DNA of 64,000 nucleotides from Chloranthus sessilifolius (taxonomy: Eukaryota > Streptophyta > Magnoliopsida > Chloranthales > Chloranthaceae), in the NCBI GenBank assembly GCA_021018995.1, contig CM037585.1, positions 124,586,831 to 124,650,830 of the forward strand, in the 5' to 3' direction. Below are positions 11,746 through 22,493 of this stretch, piece by piece. Numbering within the stretch: position 1 is the stretch's first letter; every line of letters starts with the position of its first letter. A program made the position numbers and the translations under genes. A model generated the notes under the pieces. It saw nothing but the letters and a program-made list of their open reading frames with translations. It ran no database searches and was not told the origin of the DNA.

Positions 11746-12934
11746 AAAGAATAGACTCACATATATGACAATTTCTCACAAGCACACAAAGCAAAAATGT
11801 GAACTGATTCACCAACAATGAATATATCCCATCATGTTTTTAGGCTTAGTAACCTAGCGAGACAGAACTAGCCATCTATAACAAATCATAATGAAAATAG
11901 TCATTAGTGCTGATCCATCCTTATGAAACAAGACAAGACGTGGTCCTCATAGATCATGAGTGTGTCATCAAACGGTCAATTTTTAACTTCACGTGGCACA
12001 GATCCCAAAAAACCGACTAAAAACTCATGTGGCAAACATCATGCTCAAACATGATTTTAGGATCACTTTTTGGGAACTGTGCCACGTGGAATGAAAAACT
12101 GAACATTTGATGGTACGCCCAGTCTCATGATCAATTGTGTGGAAGATTGAGATGAAAATCACTCAGTCAACGGGTTTTCAGTGTATGTATTTCTGCCTGT
12201 ATGTATGGGTGAGAAAGGGAGGGAGGGAGTTCTTTGTTCTAGCTATGTTTTTGTTTATAAATAATAAAAATTACAAGTGTTAATGACTAGATTTTAGCAG
12301 CAGAAGTAGAAGAGGTTGGTTTGGGAAGTTCAAACTAAAGGATATGGATTGGTAACAGATTTGATGGTGAAGCCATTAAGAAAACCTTAATTAGCACATT
12401 GAAATTATAAAGATTGCAGCAAGTGAGCAAGTGAACATATATTGCAAAGTAAACGAGAGAATCAGTAAAGATGCCGAAATTGACAATAGTTTGTTAGTTA
12501 TCGTTCAAAATATTACCATTTTACTATACTAAAACATGTGCTTTTTCTCACTTGTATATTCTCGGAGCCATTAAGGATTTCTCAAGCATAGCGACTAATC
12601 TGGGGAACAAGAATAAATCGGCTTGAGAAAAATTCAATGAATTTTTTTTTAAAACTTTGGGAATAACTAAAAAGAAAATTATTAACAAAAATATAAAAAA
12701 TGAGCAAATGGGAAAAATTAACAAAAAATGCATTTTATTTACGAAATTCACGAGTTTTTGAAATAAGTGCAATTTAAATTGGATTTAATGATTGACTGAA
12801 AAATTCAAGATCACAATGCGACTTTTTCAAAAAATTGGAGTTTGGTCATACTGTTCTCAAGCTAAGAGTATGATGGATCATGATCAAAGCATCTCAACCA
12901 TAATAAGCAAATAAAAAAAAATGATTAGTAATAA

Positions 12935-13420
12935 CGCAATTCACCTAAAGATGCGAAAGCCCCAAACAAGGCAATGAACATGAATATAACAGTGTAAAAT
13001 AGAGCCTTCTTTGGCAACACATTTGAGACCTTTGTGTATAGAGCATGAACCCAAAGCCATTTGCAGATTCACCCAAGTCTTCAAAAGGGGTATGATCTCA
13101 GCACTGCTCCCTTTTGCTATAACAACCAAACCATATTCGTATCCCTCATAATAGTGTAATTGAACATAATACAAAACACCATCGACCCAAGTGGGATGAA
13201 CTTTTTCCATGTCAGAATCTCAATTCCCAAGAATTTGGGCTTCTCCAAATCATTAAAACAAATCTGCTCACCTATTAATGTAGCAGATTCTGCCCTATAT
13301 GTTGATCCAATAGATTCTGCCCTGCAAATTTGGACATTTCTATCTTTCTTTAGAAACCCATGACAGTGGTCTCCTTGTTCTTTGGTTTCCATCGATAGAT
13401 AAAGAAAACCCACTAAGGAC
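12935..13420 (-). pseudogene. NTT: Plastid ATP/ADP translocator (NTT) N-terminal pseudogene
   Basis: The minus-strand reading gives PKFLGIEILTWKKFIPLG, then FCIMFNYTIMRDT, then in a second frame AKGSSAEIIPLLKTWVNLQM, and in a third frame YTKVSNVLPKKALFYTVIF. These match in order the first transmembrane segments of the plant plastid-envelope nucleotide transporter (NTT/TLC family), which exchanges ATP and ADP across the inner envelope. Upstream, ICRAES resembles the end of the transit peptide region. The frame is broken after the RDT motif and again after the LQM segment, and everything after about the second membrane span is missing. It covers roughly 130-150 of about 600 residues and is non-functional. 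Its position inside a TIR-bounded element suggests gene capture, but independent insertion is possible. Confidence 0.75.
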
Positions 13421-14969
13421 TCTATTGGTTTTGGTTTAAAACCTGTTTTATTAGTCTATGAGATGGGTAGAAATCTCTAGTCTTGGGGTATGGGGTATGA
13501 AGGTAGAAATCTATGTTTTTTGCCTCCCATAAATGAAAGTAGTAATTCATTTAAAATTTGGGAGCACTACTCTGTAATTACTTTTAACTAAGCCCTTTCG
13601 ATGGGGTTTCTTCCTAACATGATTCTAGTTCCGTAATTACTTATAACTAAGCCCTTTTGATAGGGTTTTTTTATAATGTGTTGTTTTAAGAGGACCACAT
13701 CAGAACTCAGATATTTCTCCAAGCCTATCCTAATTAGAATCATAAATGTGGTCAAGATTAAGAAACAAAACTTACCTATAATCAATTCATAGTATATCTA
13801 TACTTATCTTAAACCCAAAATCAAAGTTAAAACTATCAATTAAAATCGGGCTCTAATAAGAATGGTCATAAACTCCATTCCCTTTAAAAAAGAACCAAGT
13901 GCTCAAGGTTCATTTTTGAGACTGATGATTGAGCATTCCTCACAAGTCCTATTATGTGTATCTGGTCCACTAGATCTTCCTCAACATATTTGTGCTCTCC
14001 TATTTCAGATGACGACCAACCTATTTTCCTCAAAAATATTTTGTTAACTGATATGGATCTCCTATACATAACCAGTGTGATTATAGAATAACATAGGGTT
14101 GACTATATCAATTTCATATTTGAGTTGAAAGATGACATCTTAATTATAGAAAGTAAAGATTTAAAAAAATAGATATAAAACAGTAATCATATTTGAACTC
14201 AATCAAATGAGTTTTCAATAAAATTCTATTAACCTCATCAAAAACTGAAATAGGGATTACCAATCACATAAATTCAAATAAAAACTATCAAAATCATTCA
14301 CCCAAATGAACAGAAAATCCAAAAGAAAAATCCATAAAAGAAGTGGGTTTTATTTATCAGAATGAAAATAAAAATATAGAAAAATAATGAATGATTTTCC
14401 ATTAAACCTGCAACTCACTGCAACACATCAGAAAATATGTAAAATAATCAATAGATGGATGGATCAAAGTGGGGGAATGATTCAACTAGAGATCCAATTC
14501 TCATTTAAAAACCCTAAAGTAACTGGATTCATGGATCAATCAATCATCGGTTTGGCAATCGATTGTTTGATCGATTGATCAATTGAGAGAGAGAGAGAGA
14601 ATTACTCTTATCCTTCTTCTTCTTTGCTCGATCACTTCTCGCCTCTTCCGAACCCTAGAACGTGGGAGGAAGAAAATTTGCATTTCATTTTTATGTAGGT
14701 ATTTTTGGTATTAGGGTAAAAGAGTGGGGCTATTTTAGTCCCCGCAACGAATGAAATCACCGTCATCTGCTCCCCGCCAGTGCTCTCGCATCGCCCACTT
14801 GAAAGAGCATATGAAAACTGCTCTTTTAAAGAGACCTAAAATCAGCTCTTTCACTCTTTAAAAGAGTAGAGAGCACTTACAACCAAACACATTCTTATGC
14901 TAAACTGCTCTATAAAAGAGCAGAGCCGCTGCTCTTTGCTTCAAAAGAGCTAACCCAAACACACCCTAA

Positions 14970-15334
14970 AAGAACTTCTAGCGCGTGCGGGGCAAATATT
15001 TCTTCAGCGCCCCGCGCCCAAATATTTCTTCAGCCTTGTCTTCTTCGTCTTCTCATCCAAACTCGGGAACCTAACGCCTCTTCTTCTTCGTCTCCTTGCT
15101 CGTCGTATGGTCGCAGACATGGCATTGAGATCGAAAATCTTGCCAAGATCTGATCCCAACTGAGATTGGTTTCTATCTGCAGCGATTGAGATTGTTCCAG
15201 GCGAGATTGTTGGAGCTTCGAGAGGCTTTCCATCTAGCAATGTGAATTTTAATCCTAGCTCGAAGGTTTGATTTTTACTCTCGATTTTCGGTCACTACTC
15301 TCGATTTCCCTAGATTTCTTTGATTTATATGTAG
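14970..15334. other. GC-richer leader-like sequence, no confirmed gene
   Basis: The 14-bp word aaatatttcttcag occurs twice around a GC core at 14994-15040. Then follows a CT-rich segment with cttcttcgtct repeats and an ATG at 15119 that opens only 14 codons. It resembles a plant 5' untranslated region/first exon, but no coding continuation was found. Overlapping minus-strand frames (67 and 78 codons) are Arg/Glu-rich readings of the CT repeats and are not supported. Confidence 0.4.
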
Positions 15335-15378
15335 AAATAGAGTAAGATGATTTTGCTCAAAATCATCTTACTCTATTT
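15335..15378. repeat. Perfect 21-bp inverted repeat with 2-nt loop
   Basis: The arm at 15335-15355 (aaatagagtaag..gattttg) is the exact reverse complement of 15358-15378, separated only by ct. It ends 22 bp before a (TA)30 tract. Such near-perfect palindromes tend to be unstable, so it is either recent or maintained. Function unknown. Confidence 0.95.
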
Positions 15379-15397
15379 TGATTAAGTTTTGTTGAAA

Positions 15398-15400
<3 letters not shown>

Positions 15401-15461
<61 letters not shown>
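15401..15461. repeat. (TA)30 microsatellite
   Basis: Uninterrupted TA repeat. Confidence 0.95.
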
Positions 15462-15465
<4 letters not shown>

Positions 15466-16149
15466 GTAAATCTAGAGAGTTATTCAGATGATGGATTTTT
15501 TTTATTCCCATATCATTTTCTTTATTCTCAGCTGAGAAGATGTGTAATTCATCCTATACCTTACAACTGTTTGAGAAAATGCCTGAAAGAGGTGGTTTAG
15601 AATTTTTACTCATTTAGACTAATTGCAGTTTTTTTATTGCAAAACTTTGGTTAAATTTTGTCACAAAACTTTGATCAAGTTACCATATTATCCTTTACCT
15701 ATGCATAGAACAAAGACTTGTGCAGCAGTTTTGTTCGTTGACAAAACTACATGATTAAATTAGAAATAGATTGATAAAATAACTATAGGATTAAGATTTT
15801 TTTACTTTTAAGAGGTTGTTTCGTTGATACCTAATTTAAAAGGGACTAAGACGCTATCTCAACTCTTAACGAGCAATCAAACGTGAGCTATGGGTTGCCG
15901 CTTTTGATCTTTGGAAGAGAGATGGGTGGAACTGCTTAGAACCATTTGCACCTTGTCAAAACTTAAAATGATAATAAAAAAAAAAATCCGCTATATGCAC
16001 TACACAAAGGTGCTCCATGTGTACAATTAATTTATGACTATATTTCACTAGCCTCCTAAGTGTTGAAGTTTAGTCACACATTGGGTAAATTATAGCCTTG
16101 CCTATCCTCTTATAAGAGCTTGGGTCTCTCCACTCATAGCCAAAGCGAT

Positions 16150-17402
16150 GAAACCATGTTATGGGACCTCCCCAAGCGGTGACACCACCGCCATGGTCCT
16201 TCTATTTCCACGGAACACCTTTTCACTTCTGTCTAACCATATCGCCCACATCACAGCAATATGAACAACATACCTAAAATCTTTATGAAATCCACTCCAC
16301 TTGGGACCACCCCAAGCATCCAAAAGACTCTTACACGAGCCTGGGAAAACACCAGCTCATGCAAAAATTCCGAAAACAGAGCCCAAGCCTGCCCCCCAAA
16401 CTGACAATGGACAAACAAATGATTAACATCCTTCTGTGCCCCACCCCACAATACACATTGATTCATACCCAAGCAACAGTCCAACATAAAAATAAGATTC
16501 TAGGGGGAACCTGCTTCTTCCATAGTTCGATCTAGACCAAGCTACTCTCGAATTCCTATAGAGGAATTAACAGAAAATACCTCATTCTTTCCAGTCACCC
16601 AGATCCTCCTAGTCTCCCACATATTATTAGGAGTAGCAGAATACAGCTCAACCAACAGTCTGGAGTAATATTCAATCATCTGTTAAATTTCTACAAGATT
16701 AATCTCCCCTGACCCACTAACCACCTAAAAAACAAGCATACTCTGGTTAGTTGCCAGCCTGAAAACAGGAACGTAGCCGTGCATCTCCAACCAGATATCC
16801 TGCCAAGAATCAATTTGGTCCCCATGTCACCATTCCATCTAATACATTGTTGGAACTGGCCTTTGATCGAACAAACCCCCCTCAACCATCCTGAATATCT
16901 CCCATGTCTTCCTTGATTAACCGACCAAGCAGTCCAATCAAAAACATAACATCTGAACCTGTAACGCCTTCCCCCCAGCAATCTGCCAGTGCCACTTTCC
17001 TGACAGCGCCATATTTACTTCTCACACTCTTCTAATTCCAACCCCTCTGTCCTCTATAAGGAAATGACACACTTCCCACTTTATGCAATCAAAGTTTCTG
17101 CTCTCACCCTTCTATCCCAACGAAAATTTCTTTCAATTTGCTGAAGCCGAATAATAGCGACAGGGCATCTGAACGTGGATAATTGAAATACCGACAGATT
17201 AGACATCATCGCCTTGATGAGCATCGGTCTCCCACCCACAGACAACATGTCAGCTTTCCACGGTGCCATTTTTTCTCAAACCTTTCCACTATCGAATGTC
17301 ACAAAGACTGGTTTGATTTTCGCACACAAAGAGGCAGCCCCAAATACATTAATGGCAACAGATCTTGGCTGCATCCAATATAATTGGCCAAAATTTATCT
17401 AA
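16150..17402 (-). pseudogene. L1-type LINE ORF2 C-terminal remnant
   Basis: The minus strand, from right to left, encodes fragments of a plant L1 polyprotein. At 17269-17081 is LSVGGRPMLIKAMMSNLSVF..RCPVAIIRLQQIERNFRWD, the conserved 'LS.GGR..LIK.vL..lP.y' thumb/connection block after the reverse transcriptase palm. At 16981-16691 are the W-rich segments that follow. At 16487-16251 is NQCVLWGGAQKDVNHLFVHCQFGGQAW, the zf-RVT box (C-x2-G..H-L-F-x-H-C). Several stops and frame changes separate the pieces, and the endonuclease and palm are absent upstream, so the copy is 5'-truncated and dead. The 3' boundary, probably between 15870 and 16150, could not be fixed. Confidence 0.8.
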
Positions 17403-18125
17403 GTTGAATGGATCAGAAAAGATAGTATTATTGAATACACCTCCATCCAGAATTGGTTTTGACAGAATCTGTGAAAATTTCAGGATTGACCTCTACCTCA
17501 AGATTTGTTAGTTCAATAAAATCCTTGAAGATCTAGATGAAACTGAAAGCATGAAAGTTGTAGAGGGCTTCAGAATCTTTCCAACAACATATAAATGAAA
17601 TGTTTGGCTCAGTAGTTTAGGAGAAATCCTCAATTTACAGAGACTGATCTGATCAAAATAGAGCCAAAACTGCAGAAATTTTGGTCAACTTGCACAGAGC
17701 AATTTGACCAATCTAGAGCTGATCTCTTGATGATTCCACTTCTGAGATGTGCTCTGATAGGTCATCTTTCACTGAGATTTGAAATTACGTTCATATCAGT
17801 CCTGAGTGATTTTCTATGAATTTTGGAGTGCTCAGTGGTCAAGTCTGAAAATTCTGTTATAAGTGCAGTCCCCCTGAGACGTAACTCTTTAATACTTAAG
17901 CCCTATGACCTGAGTAGCGCTGAGTAGGAAATTGAACATCATGATAAAATAAAGTTGCCCTAGATCAGTGAGATCATCTCACTTAAGATCGAGTCAACCT
18001 TTGACCCGAAGGATGTAGAAAACTAGTATAAACCGGTAAAATGGCCAAGTGAGTGAACTTAGCCTGGTGAGGACCTGACCCTCAAATTTTAAAGTCCACA
18101 ATTTTTCAAAAGTTCTAAAGTCCAC
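17403..18125. other. No recognised feature
   Basis: Unique-looking sequence with no coding signal. An aaagtccacaat word occurs twice just before the BLISTER copy (near 18090 and 18117). Confidence 0.5.
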
Positions 18126-19424
18126 AATGAAGATTTTCTCTCTGCATCTGATTCTCAGGAGCCTTCTAGAGATTCTGACTCTCTGGGACCCTTTTCCACA
18201 CTGAGGATTTCAAATTTTACAAATACAAACAAGCCTTCAGTTTCTGTAAGTAACGATGCCGAACTGCTGAGGTGGCGTGTCAAGGACGATAGTATACAAC
18301 AGAAGAATGAATTTCCTTCCCTGAAGAAGGACAATGGTTTTGCAGCTTTGGAACAGCACATTGAAGATTTGACACAAGAAAATTTCTCTTTGCAGCGAGC
18401 TCTTGAGGGATCACGTACTTTAGCGGAATCATTGGCTGCTGAAAATTCATCTCTCACAGATAGCTTTAATCAATAGGGAGCAGTTGTCAACCAACCAAGG
18501 TCTGACATGGAAAGGATGCAGGAGGAAATCAGGGATCAGCTGCTTGCAATTGAGGATGTAAAAATGGAGTACGCCAATGCCCAACTTGAATGTAGTGCAA
18601 CTGATTATCGAGCAAAAATATTAGCTTCCGAGGTTATTGGCCTGGAAGAGAAGGCACTCAGGTTGCGATCAAGTGAACTGAAGTTGGAGAACTCAGCTGC
18701 TGAAATTACTTCATACAAAAGGAAAGTGTCTAGCCTAGAGAAAGAGCGTCGGGATTTGCAGCGTACAATTGATGCTTTGCAAGAAGAGAAAAAGCTCTTG
18801 CAATCTAAACTACGAAAAGCATCTGCAAATGGAAAAGTTGTTGATGATAGAAAGCCTCTAGCTATTATGAAAGATGTTTCAATTTCTACAGATGATTTAG
18901 ATGTTGAAGTTGTGGATCTGGTTAGTGGTGCAGATGCAACATCTAGCAATGCCAACAATGAACCACCAGAGATTGGATCCTCTGTTGATCTATCAAGTTA
19001 TATGACGAGTCTCCAGTTACCACCTGAAAAAAGACAAGTACATCTTCCATATGCAACTGATACAATACCACCTGATCAGCTGAGAATGATCAGCAACATT
19101 AATTCATTGATTTCTGAGTTAGCATTGGAGAAAGAAGATTTGAAGCAAGCTCTGGCAATTGCATCGACTACTGGTTCTAATTTGAAGGACCTGAACAAGG
19201 AGTTATCCCATAAACTGGAGGCTCAGACACAGAGATTAGAGCTTCTAACAGCTCAGCATATGGCTTCTGAGAATAACTCATCAAAACCAGCAGATTCCAG
19301 CAGCATGCATGATAGCGAAGAGTATGCAGACTAGGGTGACGAGGTGGTAGAGAGGGTCTTGAGTTGGATAATGAAGCTATTTCCGGGAGGGCCGGCAAAG
19401 CGTCGCTCCAGCAAGCTTTTGTGA
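18126..19424 (+). pseudogene. BLI: BLISTER (Polycomb-associated coiled-coil) retro-pseudogene
   Basis: One reading frame runs 433 codons from 18126 to a natural stop at 19422-19424, broken by only two in-frame TAG codons (18474-18476 and 19332-19334). It matches the C-terminal two-thirds of plant BLISTER, a coiled-coil protein known in Arabidopsis as a partner of the Polycomb protein CURLY LEAF. Landmarks are LAAENSSLTDSFNQ, YANAQLEC, ILASEVIGLEEKALRLRS, the heptad-rich SLEKERRDLQ..ALQEEKKLLQ, LNKELSHKLEAQTQRLELLTAQ and, after the second stop, GDEVVERVLSWIMKLFPGGP. BLI in Arabidopsis is split by introns; here there are none over 1.3 kb, which indicates a reverse-transcribed copy truncated at its 5' end. 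An A-rich tract at 19561-19575 could be the remnant poly(A) tail. A 275-codon frame (18507-19334) remains open but has no evident promoter. The low level of damage suggests a fairly recent copy. Confidence 0.85.
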
Positions 19425-22255
19425 CAAGGATGATGAGTTAGGAGTTTTGGAAAATGGTCACTTGCCGTCACGGTCAATCACCTTCCTTATTGGGAACTGC
19501 TCTCCTTAGTCCTACTCCATTTCAGAAATGGATTAAATGGTTATATGCCTTGGGATTCTGTGAAAAAAAATAAAAATTCACGGATCTCAAGGGCGGGCAA
19601 CTTTGTTCGTTCAGCCTTGAAATCTGTGCAAATCAAATTTTCACAGGATTCTGCAACTAAAAGGTATTTTACCCCATTTTGAAAAACGGTGTACGACTCT
19701 TGAGGTGCCATTGTCCCTTTGTTTCTTGCCATCTACCTCAATAGTAACACTTAACCCTATTTTTCTTGCAAAGAATCAATTCTCTCTCGCTATGGAGATT
19801 ATTTAGATCATTATTATCTTTTATGCATTTTGATGAGACGCAAATCCTTGTTGGCCCTAATATGAGTTTTGATCTTATGGTATTCTTTTTTCTAGTTTTG
19901 AGTTTTTATGATTTTTATGAGTTTTCTTGTTCTTCTCTCCATGAGCAAATGCCAAGGCTGATTAATTTTGAAGTCTATTGGTTAGAATCAAACGGTTAGG
20001 ATCATTTCTAGTGTTGGTTAGAATCAAACGGTTAGAACCACTTCTCTCCATGAGTTTTCTTTTTCTTAGAAGAGTCACAGCCCAAAAAATGCATCAGCCA
20101 AGAAGATTTGAACTTAGATCAATTGTATGCATCTGATGGCCCACAATCAATTGTATGCACCTGATGGTCCACACATGAGCCCAACCAATCAGGTGATAGA
20201 AGTTATGCCAATAACCCTGCACAATTGATAGAAGTTATGGCAATAACCCTGCACAGTTGATAGAAGTTACTATATTTCAATTGCTAATTGCTAATTAATA
20301 GTTTTTGCATTTGCTAATTGATAATTTTTTCGTCATCATAAGTAATTTTTCTGTCATATTTCAAGCTCTCTATGGAAGCGACAAATATTTTATCATTAGA
20401 AGGCTATAGCATTCTAAAAACTTAGATTTTCTATGCACATATGACACTACATCTTGTCGCTTCCACTCATTTTCAGGATATCTTGTTGCTTCCACTCATT
20501 CTCTCTCTCTCAACGCATGCTTCTTGATTATGTTGAGGCCATTGCTTTAAATTTGAAAGTTGTATTTTTCTTTTTGGATAAAGTGTTGGAGGCTTGATTT
20601 TATTATATTGTTTGACAGTAAGAGATTTTTCCTGATTTACCATGCTGATAGATAGTAAATTGCTGATATGGCATTGCAAACATCGAACCCTGCCTCTACT
20701 CCCAACTCCCAATTGATGATATTGCTGTTAAGGTCGTTCCCAAAGCCAAGGTTACATCCTCGCCAATATGAGTTTTATGTAGTGTATATTAATGTATTAT
20801 GTGAAAATTGATATATCAATGTGAAACCAAAGACAAATTATCTATGCCTCATATCTTTTTGAACTTTACTTTCGTCATTTTCACATGATGATTGCAGGTG
20901 ATCTACAGTTGCACACTAAATGCTCGATGAAATTTATGAAGTTTTTTCTTTGTTTTTCTTTTATCTTGAGCCATGAGATGCTGTGGAATCCGTTTTTTCT
21001 GGTAGCACTACATAAAAGTGGGAATACTCTGTTTAAGATGGTTTTGAAGTATAGTTTTTGGATTATGGGCTAAGCTTGTGATCATGTTTTGAAGACACTT
21101 CTTTCGAAGCTTATCAATATTTTCATCTACTTCATATGAATGGTACTCTATATCCTCAGCTGAGTTGCTATTTGAAGTTTTGAACACGAACCTCTTATTA
21201 GTAAATGATTTTTATTTATTTATTTAATTTTATTCTTTTATGGGTAAGTTGGGATTGAGAACCTGTGAGTTTGTGACCTCAAGGTTGCAATATTGTCAAC
21301 CATTCAGTTTTGGAAGCAGAGATCCAAATCATGTTGGTTATATTATTTATTGGTTTATAACAAGAGTAAAACTAAAAGAGATTAAAAAGGAAAAAAAAAA
21401 AGTTGTTGCTATAGTAATGGAGATTCTTTTGTCAGTATGCATAGTCCTTGTTGACGATTTTAGTGACTCTAGTTCCATTAGATTATGTTCAAAATACCCT
21501 TGAATCTAACAAAAAGTTTTAAAATTTTAAAATGTTGAAAGCTCACTAAATGACAGAAGCACCCTCATATTTAGTTTAGTGTTAACTCAGAGGTTAGTTT
21601 TGGTAGGGATTGAAGATTATGAAGCTTGTAATAGCAAGTTGGCCATCAGGTCCTTTTGAAAGCTGAAATTTCATGAATTTTAGGGTCCCTGACATCTGTG
21701 AAGGTAAGCTTAAAATCTGTTGATGCTGGTGATATCCCATTAGTCCTTTTTTATAACATCATATATGTGCATATAGTAGGATAATCATGTATTTATAACC
21801 CAAATTTCTTGTACAAAAACAAAACTGCTTTGGACCCGAATTGTCCATTGCTTTTTGTTGTTGCTGAGATATGGCATCTTTTCCTATCCATGCCGTTAGT
21901 GTACTAGCTCCAAAAGGAGGGTATGGTACAATTCGGTGTGCCAACTGTAGAAGAAACTTTCATTGAAAGCCAGCAAGAAGCTGGAAAAGGATACAAACTA
22001 ACAAAAAGGAAAAAAATCAGAAAAGAAAAACAGCCACAGCGAGGCTGAAAGAAAGCCTAGCTAAGCTCCAGCCTGAAAGAAAGCCTATTTCCTTGAGATC
22101 TATTAAAGCATTAACAGTAATTATTGTTTTTGAGTGATAGCGTTATTGCTTCTTCTTATATCCTTATGTTGATGGTAAAATAACTACTAAGTTATTTTTC
22201 TTTATGGTTATCATATATAGTTGATGCAAAACGAATTTCTTGTTTTTGTATTGCG
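19425..22255. other. Intergenic sequence with small tandem repeats
   Basis: A 32-bp unit, tgatagaagtta..aataaccctgcaca, is repeated at 20194, 20226 and 20258 (third partial). A ggttagaatcaaacggttag word is duplicated near 19983 and 20015, and a cttgt.gcttccactcatt word near 20453 and 20483. 21960-22085 is A/G-rich with a duplicated 'gaaagaaagcct' word. No further exons of BLI or POLD1 could be recognised. Confidence 0.5.
20194..20270. repeat. 32-bp tandem repeat, 2.4 copies
   Basis: Starts of tgatagaagtta at 20194, 20226 and 20258. Confidence 0.9.
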
Positions 22256-22493
22256 AAGCCAATCAAATTGGAGTTTGAGAAGGTTTACTATCCATATCTA
22301 TTGATTAGCAAGAAGAGATATGCTGGACTGTTATGGACAAACCTAGATAAGTTTGACAAAATGGACACCAAAGGTTAGAATAGAGTGGAGTTTCTCTACT
22401 GTTTGAGCCTGTTCTTTTTATTTTAGACATGCCTTTTATTCTGTTTTCTTATGATGAACAGGCTTTGAAACAGTTAGAAGGGACAACTGTCTA
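22256..22493 (+). pseudogene. POLD1: DNA polymerase delta catalytic subunit fragment (two exons, one intron)
   Basis: Exon 22256-22373 encodes [20 protein letters not shown] followed by RYAGLLWTN and DKFDKMDTK. An 88-bp intron (GT at 22374, AG at 22460-22461) follows, then GFETVRRDNC in phase, after which homology stops near 22493. This is the palm/thumb region of the B-family replicative polymerase delta, including the conserved KKRYAG box that follows the catalytic aspartates. The retained intron with correct phase shows a genomic-DNA copy, not a retrocopy. No neighbouring exons of this roughly 1100-residue protein are recognisable within several kb, and the base before the first exon is not AG (ttgcg|AAG), so the piece is non-functional. 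It may have been carried by a transposon or left by a broken duplication. Confidence 0.8.

Larger units (their letters stand above)
10533..14966. mobile_element. PIF/Harbinger-like element with captured gene fragment
   Basis: The left end GGTTGTGTTTGGGGTTGCTC and the reverse complement of the right end, GGGTGTGTTTGGGTTAGCTC, continue to match for about 40 bp (TTTTGAA[G]..AAAGAGC..GC). Both sides carry TAA (10530-10532 and 14967-14969). Several aaagagc/gctcttt words recur inside both ends. The 4434-bp interval contains a 104-bp tandem array (11311-11745), pieces of a dispersed repeat (11930-12180), a dead plastid ATP/ADP carrier fragment (12935-13420) and, near the right end, a (GA)n tract followed by a CT-rich segment with 'aaccctagaacg' (14581-14690) that looks like a gene leader. 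No transposase was recognised. The two ends might also belong to two separate small elements of one family. Confidence 0.5.

Noticed and set aside
15004-15240. 78-codon minus-strand Arg-rich frame
   Set aside because: Antisense reading of a CT-rich leader-like segment; no homology recognised.
18507-19334. 275-codon intact frame as a functional gene
   Set aside because: It is the central part of a BLISTER copy bounded by in-frame stops on both sides of continuing homology, lacks introns and the N-terminus, and shows no promoter.
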